In this document: positions 1-7,396 of the stretch, piece after piece
Position numbering within the stretch: position 1 is the stretch's first letter
How the letters are laid out: every line of letters starts with the position of its first letter
DNA from: Bacillus_P idriensis_A
Lineage (GTDB): Bacteria > Bacillota > Bacilli > Bacillales > Bacillaceae
NCBI RefSeq assembly: GCF_050483325.1
Contig: NZ_JBCMYF010000019.1
Location: 1 to 64,000, forward strand
Length of the DNA stretch: 64,000 bases
Direction: 5' to 3'
Translations under genes and position numbers: made by a program
The notes under the pieces: generated by a model
Told to the model about the DNA's origin: nothing
Database searches by the model: none
What the model saw: the letters and a program-made list of their open reading frames with translations, nothing else

Positions 1-99
1 ATCTTGTTATCAACCGTTATCTAGTTTTGAAAGAATAACTTCTTTCAAAAAAAAGCTTGAAATCTTCGGATTTCATAGTATAATAATTTTTGTCACTAT
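1..99 (+). other. 23S-5S rRNA internal spacer (partial)
   Basis: AT-rich sequence directly upstream of 5S rRNA, with the tctagttttgaaagaa-type stretch typical of Bacillus 23S-5S spacers. The 23S gene itself must end before the window starts. Identity as spacer is inferred from position. Confidence 0.6.
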
Positions 100-216
<117 letters not shown>

Positions 217-225
217 TAGCATTAT

Positions 226-297
226 TCCGCAGTAGCTCAGTGGTAGAGCTATCGGCTGTTAACCGATCGGTCGTAGGTTCGAGTCCTACCTGCGGAG
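226..297 (+). tRNA. tRNA-Asn (GTT)
   Basis: Cloverleaf with acceptor TCCGCAG/CTGCGGA, D-loop AGCTCAGTGGTAGAGCT, anticodon loop CTGTTAA (GTT) and T-loop GGTTCGAGTCC. The 3' CCA is not encoded (GCC T follows), so it must be added after transcription. Confidence 0.96.
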
Positions 298-301
298 CCT
301 T

Positions 302-374
302 GCTTCCATAGCTCAGTCGGTAGAGCACTTCCATGGTAAGGAAGAGGTCATCGGTTCAAGCCCGGTTGGGAGCT
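302..374 (+). tRNA. tRNA-Thr (GGT)
   Basis: Acceptor GCTTCCA/TGGGAGC with one G-T pair, anticodon stem CTTCC/GGAAG around loop ATGGTAA (GGT), T-loop GGTTCAAGCCC. CCA is not encoded. It lies 4 nt after tRNA-Asn. Confidence 0.95.
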
Positions 375-393
375 TACATTAAACTAATAAAAA

Positions 394-468
394 GGCCCGT
401 TGGTCAAGCGGTTAAGACACCGCCCTTTCACGGCGGTAACACGGGTTCGAATCCCGTACGGGTCACCA
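394..468 (+). tRNA. tRNA-Glu (TTC)
   Basis: Acceptor GGCCCGT/ACGGGTC, anticodon loop CTTTCAC (TTC), T-loop GGTTCGAATCC and encoded CCA at 466-468. Confidence 0.96.
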
Positions 469-515
469 TTTAAACTTAAGTCTTAATATGTGAAACATTA
501 TACAATCTTTTATGC

Positions 516-591
516 GGAGGATTAGCTCAGCTGGGAGAGCATCTGCCTTACAAGCAGAGGGTCGGCGGTTCGAGCCCGTCATCCTCCACCA
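516..591 (+). tRNA. tRNA-Val (TAC)
   Basis: Acceptor GGAGGAT/ATCCTCC, anticodon stem TCTGC/GCAGA around CTTACAA (TAC), encoded CCA at 589-591. Confidence 0.96.
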
Positions 592-655
592 TTAAGACTT
601 TGCAGCAATTGACTTTAAAAAGTGAATAAACATTATTGTATTTCTCACTTTATAT

Positions 656-681
656 GCCGGTGTAGCTCAATTGGTAGAGCA
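656..681 (+). pseudogene. 5'-half copy of tRNA-Thr (TGT)
   Basis: These 26 nt (acceptor 5' strand plus D-arm) are identical to the first 26 nt of the intact tRNA-Thr at 802-877. The sequence then departs before the anticodon stem, so no functional tRNA can form. The preceding spacer, from about 611, is also repeated with few changes before the intact gene (from about 756), which points to a partial tandem duplication of about 146 bp. Confidence 0.85.
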
Positions 682-755
682 CGGCCGAATAAACTTCCTG
701 AATGAACTTCAGCGTACTGATCGAGCAGCTGCTTGACTAGGCTCCTGAGATCAGG
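682..755 (+). other. Structured cassette after tRNA-Thr half
   Basis: This segment follows the tRNA-Thr half and precedes the repeated spacer. It contains hairpins CTGAA/TTCAG (698-712), TCGAGC/GCTTGA (721-736) and TCCTGA/TCAGGA around 743-756, plus the motif CTGAGAT at 745. The same three elements sit at nearly the same offsets in the segment after the tRNA-Lys half (1216 onward), with different stem sequences. Function unknown. Confidence 0.5.
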
Positions 756-801
756 ACGACTTTAACAAGTTTAAAACCATATTGTATTTCTTACTTTATA
801 T

Positions 802-877
<76 letters not shown>

Positions 878-886
878 CTTATGTGT

Positions 887-971
887 GGAGGGGTAGCGAA
901 GTGGCTAAACGCGGCGGACTGTAAATCCGCTCCCTCCGGGTTCGGCGGTTCGAATCCGTCCCCCTCCACCA
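887..971 (+). tRNA. tRNA-Tyr (GTA)
   Basis: Class II tRNA of 85 nt with a long variable arm (CTCCCTCCGGGTTCG region), anticodon GTA in ACTGTAAAT, acceptor GGAGGGG/CCCCTCC and encoded CCA. Confidence 0.96.
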
Positions 972-1087
972 CTTTTATTTAGACAAACTTAACTGAATAG
1001 TTCTTGTCTAGACTGTAAATAATATGTTTAGTTAACATAAACCATTTTACGGTCAATTAGAATTTTATAGATTGTATACATAATTGA

Positions 1088-1162
1088 TGGGCTATAGCCA
1101 AGCGGTAAGGCAACGGACTTTGACTCCGTCATGCGCTGGTTCGAATCCAGCTAGCCCAGCCA
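1088..1162 (+). tRNA. tRNA-Gln (TTG)
   Basis: Acceptor TGGGCTA/TAGCCCA, anticodon stem ACGGA/TCCGT around CTTTGAC (TTG), encoded CCA at 1160-1162. Confidence 0.96.
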
Positions 1163-1189
1163 TTTTTTTTGAAATGCGAAAGTTACTAA

Positions 1190-1215
1190 GTGCCATTAGC
1201 TCAGTCGGCAGAGCA
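1190..1215 (+). pseudogene. 5'-half copy of tRNA-Lys (TTT)
   Basis: These 26 nt match the 5' half of the intact tRNA-Lys at 1328-1403 with a single C/T difference in the D-loop. The break falls at the same point (after GAGCA) as in the tRNA-Thr half copy at 656-681. No anticodon, T-arm or 3' acceptor strand follows. Confidence 0.85.
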
Positions 1216-1320
1216 CGAACGAGTAATCTTCGAAGCTTATGCTTCAGCACACAAATCAAGCCGCTCCTTGAATAATCTTTCTGAGATTTGGGTGTCTTGC
1301 AAAACTAAAGAGTGTTTTCT
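1216..1320 (+). other. Structured cassette after tRNA-Lys half
   Basis: This segment follows the tRNA-Lys half and aligns with the one at 682-755. It has hairpins GAAGC/GCTTC (1232-1245), TCAAG/CTTGA (1256-1271) and AATCT/AGATT (about 1273-1287), with the shared CTGAGAT motif at 1281. The hairpins sit at offsets 16 and 40 from the breakpoint, against 16 and 39 in the other copy, with covarying stems. Function unknown. Confidence 0.5.
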
Positions 1321-1327
1321 TAATTAA

Positions 1328-1403
1328 GTGCCATTAGCTCAGTCGGTAGAGCATCTGACTTTTAATCAGAGGGTCGAAGGTTCGAGTCCTTCATGGCACA
1401 CCA
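1328..1403 (+). tRNA. tRNA-Lys (TTT)
   Basis: Acceptor GTGCCAT/ATGGCAC, anticodon stem TCTGA/TCAGA around CTTTTAA (TTT), encoded CCA at 1401-1403. Confidence 0.96.
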
Positions 1404-1408
1404 TTTTT

Positions 1409-1483
1409 GCGGAAGTAGTTCAGTGGTAGAACACCACCTTGCCAAGGTGGGGGTCGCGGGTTCGAATCCCGTCTTCCGCTCCA
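1409..1483 (+). tRNA. tRNA-Gly (GCC)
   Basis: Acceptor GCGGAAG/CTTCCGC, anticodon stem CCACC/GGTGG around TTGCCAA (GCC), encoded CCA at 1481-1483. Confidence 0.96.
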
Positions 1484-1504
1484 GAACTTCTTTTTTTATA
1501 TCTC

Positions 1505-1577
1505 GGGGCCTTAGCTCAGCTGGGAGAGCGCCTGCCTTGCACGCAGGAGGTCAGCGGTTCGATCCCGCTAGGCTCCA
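1505..1577 (+). tRNA. tRNA-Ala (TGC)
   Basis: Acceptor GGGGCCT/AGGCTCC, anticodon stem CCTGC/GCAGG around CTTGCAC (TGC). The discriminator A is followed by TCA, so the 3' CCA is not encoded here. It is the last tRNA before the cluster terminator. Confidence 0.95.
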
Positions 1578-1597
1578 TCATAAGTATCCTGTAAAAG

Positions 1598-1627
1598 CCG
1601 TTAGACATCATGTCTGACGGTTTTTTT
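1598..1627 (+). terminator. Terminator of the rRNA-tRNA operon
   Basis: Hairpin CCGTTAGACA/TGTCTGACGG with loop TCA followed by TTTTTTT, 20 nt after tRNA-Ala. Confidence 0.9.
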
Positions 1628-1792
1628 GTGTTTGCGAATTGAGGCCGAATTGCAAGAATTGAATCATGATTCGCTTTGGCTGGCCTAGCCTGATCACATT
1701 TAAAATTTCCATCCAGTTCAGAACAGAATAATCTATTTTATGCTGCTATTGATATTACATCATTTTCGCTCGACAATTTGGTTCATGAACTT

Positions 1793-2410
1793 AAATGTGT
1801 AATCAAAGATCCTCTATGATTACACATTTATGGATGATGAGCTGAAAAGTAGAAACAAACATCCGCTATGATTCCACCATAACGGTTATTGTGCCAACAA
1901 AGTGGAATCAACCCCCGCTATGATTCCACCATAACGGTTATTGTGCCAACAAAGTGGAATCAACCCCCGCTATGATTCCACCACAACGGTTATTGTACCA
2001 GCAAAGTGGAGTCAAAGACCCTATATGATTCCACCACAACGGTTATTGTGCCAACAAAGTGGAATCAACCCCCGCTATGATTCCACCATAATGGTTATTG
2101 TGCCAACAAAGTGGAATCAACCCCCGCTATGATTCCACCATAACGGTTATTGTGCCAACAAAGTGGAATCAACCCCCGCTATGATTCCACCAAAACGGTT
2201 ATTGTGCCAACAAAGTGGAATCAACCCCCGCTATGATTCCACCATAATGGTTATTGTGCCATCAAAGTGGAGTCAAAGACCGTCTATGATTCCACCATAG
2301 CGGTTATTGTGCCATCAAAGTGGAGTCAACCCCCGCTATGATTCCACAAATCTGGTTCATGAGCAGAAAAGTGGAACCAACCCCCTCCGCTACAATTCCA
2401 CAATTATAGT
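1793..2410. repeat. Tandem array A, 52-bp period, about 11 units
   Basis: TATGATTCC recurs at about 1867, 1919, 1971, 2024, 2076, 2128, 2180, 2232, 2285 and 2337, with a degenerate unit near 2391. Steps are 52 bp, with 53 for two variant units. Each unit holds the inverted repeat TGATTCCAC ... GTGGAATCA with a 24-nt inner segment and an 11-nt linker rich in C. A diverged outlying hairpin at 1793-1829 has arms AAATGTGTAATCA/TGATTACACATTT. The region lies between the tRNA terminator and rocF and has no convincing gene. 1630-1790 holds nothing I recognise. Confidence 0.9.
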
Positions 2411-2593
2411 TTCTGCCTGCGCAGCAAGGAAGAATCATCTGCAGCCAATGGTACCTTTTTAAAACTACACCATACAACACAAATCATTTCACTGAAAACT
2501 CTGTATATATATACACGTTTTTGTCGAGTTGAGTCATCATCCTTTTTATCTGTACAATAGAGACAGAGTTACTTAATAAGGGGGATGATTTAC

Positions 2594-3499
2594 ATGAAAG
2601 AGAGAATTTCAATTATCGGGGTACCAATGGATTTAGGACAAATGCGCCGCGGTGTGGACATGGGGCCAAGTGCTATAAGATATGCTGGTGTTGTAGAGCG
2701 TCTTGAAGGGCTTCATTATGAGATTGAAGATAAAGGAGATATAAAAATAGGCCGTCCAAACCGTGAAGAAGAAAGCTCTTCTTTAAATAATTTGAGAAAT
2801 TTGAAAGCGGTATCAGAAGGGAATTTGAAGCTTTCTGAACAAGTTGATGAAGTGATTCAATCAGGTTCGTTTCCCCTGGTGCTTGGCGGAGACCACAGTA
2901 TTGCGATCGGAACACTTGCAGGGGTTTCAAAGCACTATAAAGAGCTTGGGGTAATCTGGTATGATGCACATGGAGATCTTAATACTGGTGACACTTCGCC
3001 TTCAGGCAATATTCATGGGATGCCGCTTGCTGTGAGCATTGGTCTCGGCGATGAGACGTTAACGAGAATTGGCGGGTATACTCCTAAAGTAAAGCCTGAA
3101 AATATTGTAATTATTGGTGCCCGATCTCTTGATGAGGGTGAAAAGGAATTAATAAAGGAAAAAGGAATTAAAGTATATACGATGCATGAGATTGACCGTC
3201 TTGGCATGACAAAGGTAATGGAAGAGACGATTCAGTATTTGAAGGACCGTACAGACGGTGTTCACTTGTCTCTCGATTTAGATGGTCTTGACCCGCATGA
3301 TGCTCCTGGTGTGGGCACGCCGGTTATTGGCGGCATCAGCTACAGAGAGAGTCATTTAGCTATGGAGATGCTTGCTGAATCAAATATCATCACTTCGGCT
3401 GAATTTGTTGAAGTAAATCCTATATTAGATGAAAAAAATAAAACAGCTACTGTTGCAGTAGCATTGATGGGATCTCTGTTTGGCGAAAAGCTTCTGTAA
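2594..3499 (+). CDS. rocF: Arginase
   Basis: Hydrolyses L-arginine to ornithine and urea in the cytoplasm, the first step of arginine catabolism. At about 301 residues it has the usual length of Bacillus RocF and begins with the family's MDLGQxRRGVDMGPSAIRYA block. The Mn-binding ureohydrolase motifs are visible: GGDHS near residue 100, DAHGDLN near 125 and SLDLDGLDP near 230. I place the start at the second ATG (2594) because GGGGATG at 2581-2587 lies 6 nt upstream; an earlier in-frame ATG at 2585 overlaps that site. It is a single-gene unit ended by a strong terminator, not in the rocDEF arrangement of B. subtilis. Confidence 0.95.
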   Translation: MKERISIIGVPMDLGQMRRGVDMGPSAIRYAGVVERLEGLHYEIEDKGDIKIGRPNREEESSSLNNLRNLKAVSEGNLKLSEQVDEVIQSGSFPLVLGGDHSIAIGTLAGVSKHYKELGVIWYDAHGDLNTGDTSPSGNIHGMPLAVSIGLGDETLTRIGGYTPKVKPENIVIIGARSLDEGEKELIKEKGIKVYTMHEIDRLGMTKVMEETIQYLKDRTDGVHLSLDLDGLDPHDAPGVGTPVIGGISYRESHLAMEMLAESNIITSAEFVEVNPILDEKNKTATVAVALMGSLFGEKLL

Positions 3500-3506
3500 G
3501 ATCACA

Positions 3507-3540
3507 AAAAGACACAGTTTATAAACTGTGTCTTTTATTT
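3507..3540 (+). terminator. rocF terminator
   Basis: Nearly perfect palindrome AAAAGACACAGTTT / AAACTGTGTCTTTT with a short AT core and trailing T-rich tract, 7 nt after the rocF stop. Confidence 0.9.
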
Positions 3541-3574
3541 AAGCTGTGTTCGCAAGGATTGTTGTTATTGATGA

Positions 3575-3700
3575 TAAATGTTGTCCGTTTCTTTCCGCGG
3601 TCCGGCTGTGATCCACCTCGGCTTTGCCTGGGAGGTTCCCATTTCTTTCAATTTTCCCGCAGGGTTCAAGTTTACCCGCTGCAATCTACTCAAGGTCTTA
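3575..3700. repeat. Degenerate dispersed Bacillaceae repeat
   Basis: The pieces TTTCTTTCCGCGGTCCGG, CCTCGGCTTTGCCTGGGAGG and TTCCCGCAGG resemble, from memory, the widespread GC-rich intergenic repeat of Bacillaceae (TTTCCGC...CCTCGGC...CCCGCAGGAGTC). This copy looks decayed. No gene is visible between rocF and the sigW promoter. Confidence 0.45.
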
Positions 3701-3824
3701 AATAGTTTTAAAGCAACAAAGTTTATGAAAAGAGCCTTTATTTAAGAAAAATTTAAGGAAAACATGATGAAAAGCCATCTACATACAACCTAAAATTTGT
3801 TAAAATATTTTTATGCGAAAAAAA

Positions 3825-3851
3825 TGAAACCTTTTATGCGGCTTATACGTA
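3825..3851 (+). promoter_or_regulatory. SigW-type ECF promoter (autoregulatory)
   Basis: TGAAAC (3825-3830), 17-nt spacer, CGTA (3848-3851), which is the consensus for SigW-dependent promoters in Bacillus. It lies 40 nt before sigW and fits the known autoregulation of the sigW-rsiW operon. Confidence 0.9.
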
Positions 3852-3890
3852 ATAAGGGGAACCTGCACTTGCGCGGGGGTAAGGGGTATC

Positions 3891-4454
3891 ATGGAGACGA
3901 TCGTAAAAAATAGGATTAAACAAGTTAAAAAAGGCGACCAGAATGCATTTGCCGAAATCGTAGATATATATAAAGATAAAATTTATCAGCTTTGCTATCG
4001 TATGCTCGGGAACTCCCATGAGGCGGAAGATATAGCTCAGGAAGCGTTTATCAGGGCTTATGTGAATATTCACAGCTATGACATGGATAAGAAGTTTTCT
4101 ACGTGGCTGTACCGCATTGCGACAAATTTAACGATTGATCGAATCAGAAAGAAAAAACCTGATTATTACCTTGATGCCGAAGTGACCGGAACAGAGGGTT
4201 TAACCATGTATTCTCAAGTAGCAGCTGATGTAGCTCTGCCAGAGGATCAAGTGGAAACAATGGAGCTCCAGCAAATGATTCAAAAAGAAATTTTAAAGCT
4301 CCCCGATAAATATCGGTCTGTTATCGTATTAAAGTATATTGATGAGCTTTCTTTGATTGAAATCAGTGAGATTCTTGATATGCCGATCGGAACGGTCAAA
4401 ACAAGAATTCACAGAGGACGGGAAGCACTGAGGAAGCAATTAAGGCATTTATGA
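3891..4454 (+). CDS. sigW: ECF sigma factor SigW
   Basis: Extracytoplasmic-function RNA polymerase sigma factor that turns on genes for resistance to membrane-active and cell-wall-active compounds. The 187 residues equal B. subtilis SigW. Region 2 (YKDKIYQLCYRMLGNSHEAEDIAQEAFIRAY, about residues 23-55) and region 4 (LPDKYRSVIVLKYIDELSLIEISEILDMPIGTVKTRIHRGR, about 135-180) are intact. It is followed after a few bases by its anti-sigma factor gene. An ECF promoter of the TGAAAC-CGTA type precedes it, so it probably drives its own expression. Confidence 0.97.
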   Translation: METIVKNRIKQVKKGDQNAFAEIVDIYKDKIYQLCYRMLGNSHEAEDIAQEAFIRAYVNIHSYDMDKKFSTWLYRIATNLTIDRIRKKKPDYYLDAEVTGTEGLTMYSQVAADVALPEDQVETMELQQMIQKEILKLPDKYRSVIVLKYIDELSLIEISEILDMPIGTVKTRIHRGREALRKQLRHL

Positions 4455-4469
4455 TTTGAGGTGATAAGG

Positions 4470-5081
4470 TTGAAATGTTCAGAACAAATGAAAGAGCGGA
4501 TCCATCACTATTTGGATAACGATATTAAGCAGGATGATGAGCGGATCTTGAGAGAGCATCTGCAGTCATGTACGGACTGCACACAGCATTTGCATGAGCT
4601 TGAGAAGTCGATTGCCCTGGTGCAGAGCACATCCCATATTGAGGCTCCGGTGGATTTTACACAAGCCATCATGGGCCGTCTGCCTAAAGAAAAGAAAACG
4701 GTTGGGGTTAACAGATGGCTGAAGGGTCATCCAATGCTTGCTGCTGCTTCTCTTTTCGTCTTATTGATGACAGGCAGTTTATTCTCATCCTGGTCAACTG
4801 ATTCTGATTTCAGTGTTTCAAAGCAGCCTAATTTGGTTGTTGAGAATAATACAGTTACCGTTCCAGAAGGTGAAACTGTTCAGGGTGATGTGACCGTAAA
4901 AGGCGGAACAATCAATATTGAAGGAAAAGTTGAGGGAAACGTCACGGTGATCAACGGAGAGAAGTATATGGCTTCTGCCGGTCAGGTGACAGGCGACGTT
5001 GAGGAAATCAATGAAGCTTTTGAATGGATCTGGTATCAAATGAAATCTCTTTCCAAAGAGGTCATTGACATATTTAAGTAA
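4470..5081 (+). CDS. rsiW: Anti-sigma-W factor RsiW
   Basis: Single-pass membrane anti-sigma factor that holds SigW inactive until PrsW/RasP proteolysis. The cytoplasmic N-terminus carries the zinc anti-sigma motif H30-x3-C34-x2-C37, a membrane segment lies at about 89-106, and the exported part contains the conserved VTVPEGETVQGDVTVKGG-type repeats shared with B. subtilis RsiW. I choose the TTG at 4470 because GAGGTGAT (4458-4465) is well spaced from it; an in-frame GTG at 4461 lies within that ribosome site. 203 residues, 15 nt after sigW. A terminator follows at once. Confidence 0.93.
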   Translation: MKCSEQMKERIHHYLDNDIKQDDERILREHLQSCTDCTQHLHELEKSIALVQSTSHIEAPVDFTQAIMGRLPKEKKTVGVNRWLKGHPMLAAASLFVLLMTGSLFSSWSTDSDFSVSKQPNLVVENNTVTVPEGETVQGDVTVKGGTINIEGKVEGNVTVINGEKYMASAGQVTGDVEEINEAFEWIWYQMKSLSKEVIDIFK

Positions 5082-5084
5082 AAG

Positions 5085-5117
5085 ACCGCCTTTTATCCCA
5101 AGGCGGCCTTTTTGTTC
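5085..5117 (+). terminator. sigW-rsiW terminator
   Basis: Stem ACCGCCTT / AAGGCGGC with loop TTATCCC, followed by CTTTTTGTT. Confidence 0.88.
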
Positions 5118-5224
5118 TGTCACGCACCACAAATGGCTTTTAGAATGATAAACCGAAATGTACCCTTATCTGACGGCCTGCACTTTGCTTATATGACTAC
5201 AATACGTTTTAATTGCAGAATATA

Positions 5225-5233
5225 TGGTATAAT
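5225..5233 (+). promoter_or_regulatory. Extended -10 promoter for cdaA operon
   Basis: TGGTATAAT (extended -10, TATAAT at 5228-5233) about 50 nt before cdaA. No good -35 is visible, as expected for an extended -10 site. Confidence 0.55.
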
Positions 5234-5284
5234 ATCGTAGTTATAGTCCTATGCAAATGACTAAAACTGATGGAGGAAGAGAAT

Positions 5285-6106
5285 ATGGCATTTGAGGATT
5301 TCCCATTACTGCATTACCTCGGCATCGCCGTTGATATTCTCCTCGTTTGGTTCGTTATATATAAGTTGATTATGGTGATACGGGGAACGAAGGCCGTTCA
5401 GCTGCTGAAAGGCATTATCGTTATTATTCTCGTTCGTACACTCAGCCAGTATTTAGGGCTGCAGACCTTGCAATGGCTCATGGACCAAGCATTAACATGG
5501 GGTTTTCTTGCGATCATTATTATTTTCCAGCCTGAGTTGCGAAGGGCGCTAGAGCAACTGGGAAGAGGGAAATTATTCTCAAGAAGCGGTGCTCCAGAGG
5601 AGGAAGAACAACAAAAGATTATCGATGCCATCTTAAAGGCGACAGACTACATGGCAAAACGAAGAATTGGCGCATTAGTTACGATTGAAAAAGAAACAGG
5701 GATGAGTGATTACATAGAAACGGGCATACCGCTTCATTCAGCTCTCTCTTCTGAGCTTTTAATTAATATCTTTATCCCAAATACACCTCTTCACGATGGA
5801 GCAGTTATCCTCCAGAAAAACCAGATTGCTGCGGCCGCATGTTATCTGCCTTTATCCGAAAGTCCTTTTATTTCGAAAGAATTAGGGACAAGGCACCGGG
5901 CAGCAGTCGGGATCAGTGAAGTAACCGATAGTATTACAATCGTTGTATCTGAAGAAACAGGCAGTATTTCTGTGACTAGAAACGGAGAGCTTCACAGGAA
6001 TCTCACCGTCGAGGCTTTAAGTGAAATTTTGGTTTCTGAATTTGGAAAGCAGGCAAAGGCCACTTCCTCAAACTTATGGCAGTGGAGGGGGAAGAAAAAT
6101 GGATAA
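5285..6106 (+). CDS. cdaA: Diadenylate cyclase CdaA (c-di-AMP synthase)
   Basis: Membrane-bound enzyme that joins two ATP into cyclic di-AMP, the messenger controlling potassium and osmolyte uptake. Three N-terminal membrane helices (about residues 10-80) precede the DAC domain with the catalytic DGA motif in LHDGAVIL and the RHR motif in GTRHRAA. The 273 residues match B. subtilis CdaA (YbbP). The ATG at 5285 is preferred over an upstream in-frame ATG at 5270 because the ribosome site GGAGGAAGA lies between them and the family begins MAFED. It overlaps cdaR by 8 nt, the usual cdaA-cdaR-glmM arrangement, linking c-di-AMP to cell-wall precursor supply. Confidence 0.96.
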   Translation: MAFEDFPLLHYLGIAVDILLVWFVIYKLIMVIRGTKAVQLLKGIIVIILVRTLSQYLGLQTLQWLMDQALTWGFLAIIIIFQPELRRALEQLGRGKLFSRSGAPEEEEQQKIIDAILKATDYMAKRRIGALVTIEKETGMSDYIETGIPLHSALSSELLINIFIPNTPLHDGAVILQKNQIAAAACYLPLSESPFISKELGTRHRAAVGISEVTDSITIVVSEETGSISVTRNGELHRNLTVEALSEILVSEFGKQAKATSSNLWQWRGKKNG

Positions 6107-7364
6107 GATGATTAATAATCATTGGGTAATGAGAATTATTGCTCTTTTAATGGCGCTCATGCTTTATGTATCTGTTAATATCGAAACTCCGGCACCGAAA
6201 AAACAGCCGGGGCCGGTCACTTCCGTATTTCCTTCTGCGCCGTCTGAATCTGCAAAAGACACAGAAACGATTCCTGATGTTGAAGTGAAAACATATTTGG
6301 ATCAAGAAAATGTTGTGGTGACAGGAGTGCCTGAAACGGCAGATGTTACACTGAGCGGACCGACTAATTCATTATTGAAGGCAAAGCAGCTCAAAGACTT
6401 TGAAATTTATGCTGAACTCTCAGATTTATCTATCGGTTCACACAGGGTTCAACTGAAGCATAAGAATATAGCGGACAATCTTGAAGTGAATTTGAACCCT
6501 TCCATTATCACTGTAAATGTGGAGGAAAAAGTTACCCGGGATTTCCCGGTTCAAGTTGATTTTATTAATAAAAACCAGATTGAAACAGGATATACCGCAC
6601 AGGATCCGATTGTAAAACCGAGTGTAGTAAGAATAACTGGCTCTAAAACACTTATCGACAGCATTGCCCTCATCAAGTCGAGGGTAAATCTGCAAAATGC
6701 AAATGAAACAATTGAGCAAGAATCAAAGGTGACGGTATATGACGATGAAGGAAATATTCTGCCAGTAGAAGTCTATCCTTCGGTTGTTGATGTGACCGTG
6801 CCGATTACAAGTCCAAGCAAGAAACTTCCTTTTAAACTTAAGAATGAAGGCGAGCTTGGAGAAGGATTAAGCATCTCAAACATTGAAGCCGTGCCGAACG
6901 AAGTGACGATATACGGGCCAACAGACGTCATTGATCCGCTTGAATTTATAGATGGCGTAACGGTGGATTTGAGCAAAATCAAAGATGATACCGTACTGGA
7001 TGTAGATATTCCTGTACCTGACGGCGTGACAAAAGTAAGTCCCGAAAAAATCCAAATTAAAGTTGACGTTGAAAAAGAAGAAGAAAAAGTGCTTGAGAAT
7101 CTGCCTGTCAATATCCGCGGTTTAGGTGAAGGGAAGATTATTCAGTTCCTGGAGCCTGAATCCGAAGAGCTCGATTTAAGCGTCGTTGGAGCACAAAGTG
7201 TACTGACGAATATTAAACCGTCTGATCTTGAATTATTTGTAAATGTGACAGATCTGTCGGATGGTGAGCATGAGGTTAAGGTAGAAGTGAATGGGCCGCA
7301 GGATATTAAATGGACCCTTCCTGAAGATAAAGTGAAAGTGAAAATTTCTTCTAAGCAATCATGA
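6099..7364 (+). CDS. cdaR: CdaA regulatory protein CdaR (YbbR)
   Basis: Membrane-anchored regulator of CdaA. One N-terminal membrane segment (about residues 10-26, VMRIIALLMALMLYVSVNI) is followed by an extracytoplasmic chain of YbbR repeats, each with the pattern of alternating beta strands and DVxVPxxxP-type turns. At about 421 residues it is shorter than the roughly 480 of B. subtilis CdaR. I start it at the ATG at 6099 inside the end of cdaA, with GGAGGGGGAAG just upstream. It lies between cdaA and glmM, as in B. subtilis, where the three proteins form a complex. Confidence 0.93.
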   Translation: MDKMINNHWVMRIIALLMALMLYVSVNIETPAPKKQPGPVTSVFPSAPSESAKDTETIPDVEVKTYLDQENVVVTGVPETADVTLSGPTNSLLKAKQLKDFEIYAELSDLSIGSHRVQLKHKNIADNLEVNLNPSIITVNVEEKVTRDFPVQVDFINKNQIETGYTAQDPIVKPSVVRITGSKTLIDSIALIKSRVNLQNANETIEQESKVTVYDDEGNILPVEVYPSVVDVTVPITSPSKKLPFKLKNEGELGEGLSISNIEAVPNEVTIYGPTDVIDPLEFIDGVTVDLSKIKDDTVLDVDIPVPDGVTKVSPEKIQIKVDVEKEEEKVLENLPVNIRGLGEGKIIQFLEPESEELDLSVVGAQSVLTNIKPSDLELFVNVTDLSDGEHEVKVEVNGPQDIKWTLPEDKVKVKISSKQS

Positions 7365-7396
7365 TGATTGAAACTGTCTAAAGGAGCGATAAAAGA

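Noticed and set aside
656..801. Group I or II intron in tRNA-Thr
   Set aside because: The intact tRNA is continuous after the cassette; the half copy has no 3' exon of its own, and the insert is too short for a catalytic intron.
1084..1617. Open frames across the tRNA cluster
   Set aside because: They run through intact tRNA genes (Gln, Lys, Gly, Ala) and have no ribosome site; they are chance frames.
1941..2132. 63-codon frame inside array A
   Set aside because: The 52-bp units put it through all three frames, so the peptide is a by-product of the repeats.
1860..2410. CRISPR array
   Set aside because: Whole units including the supposed spacers repeat; there are no unique spacers and no cas genes. 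The same holds for arrays B, C and D.
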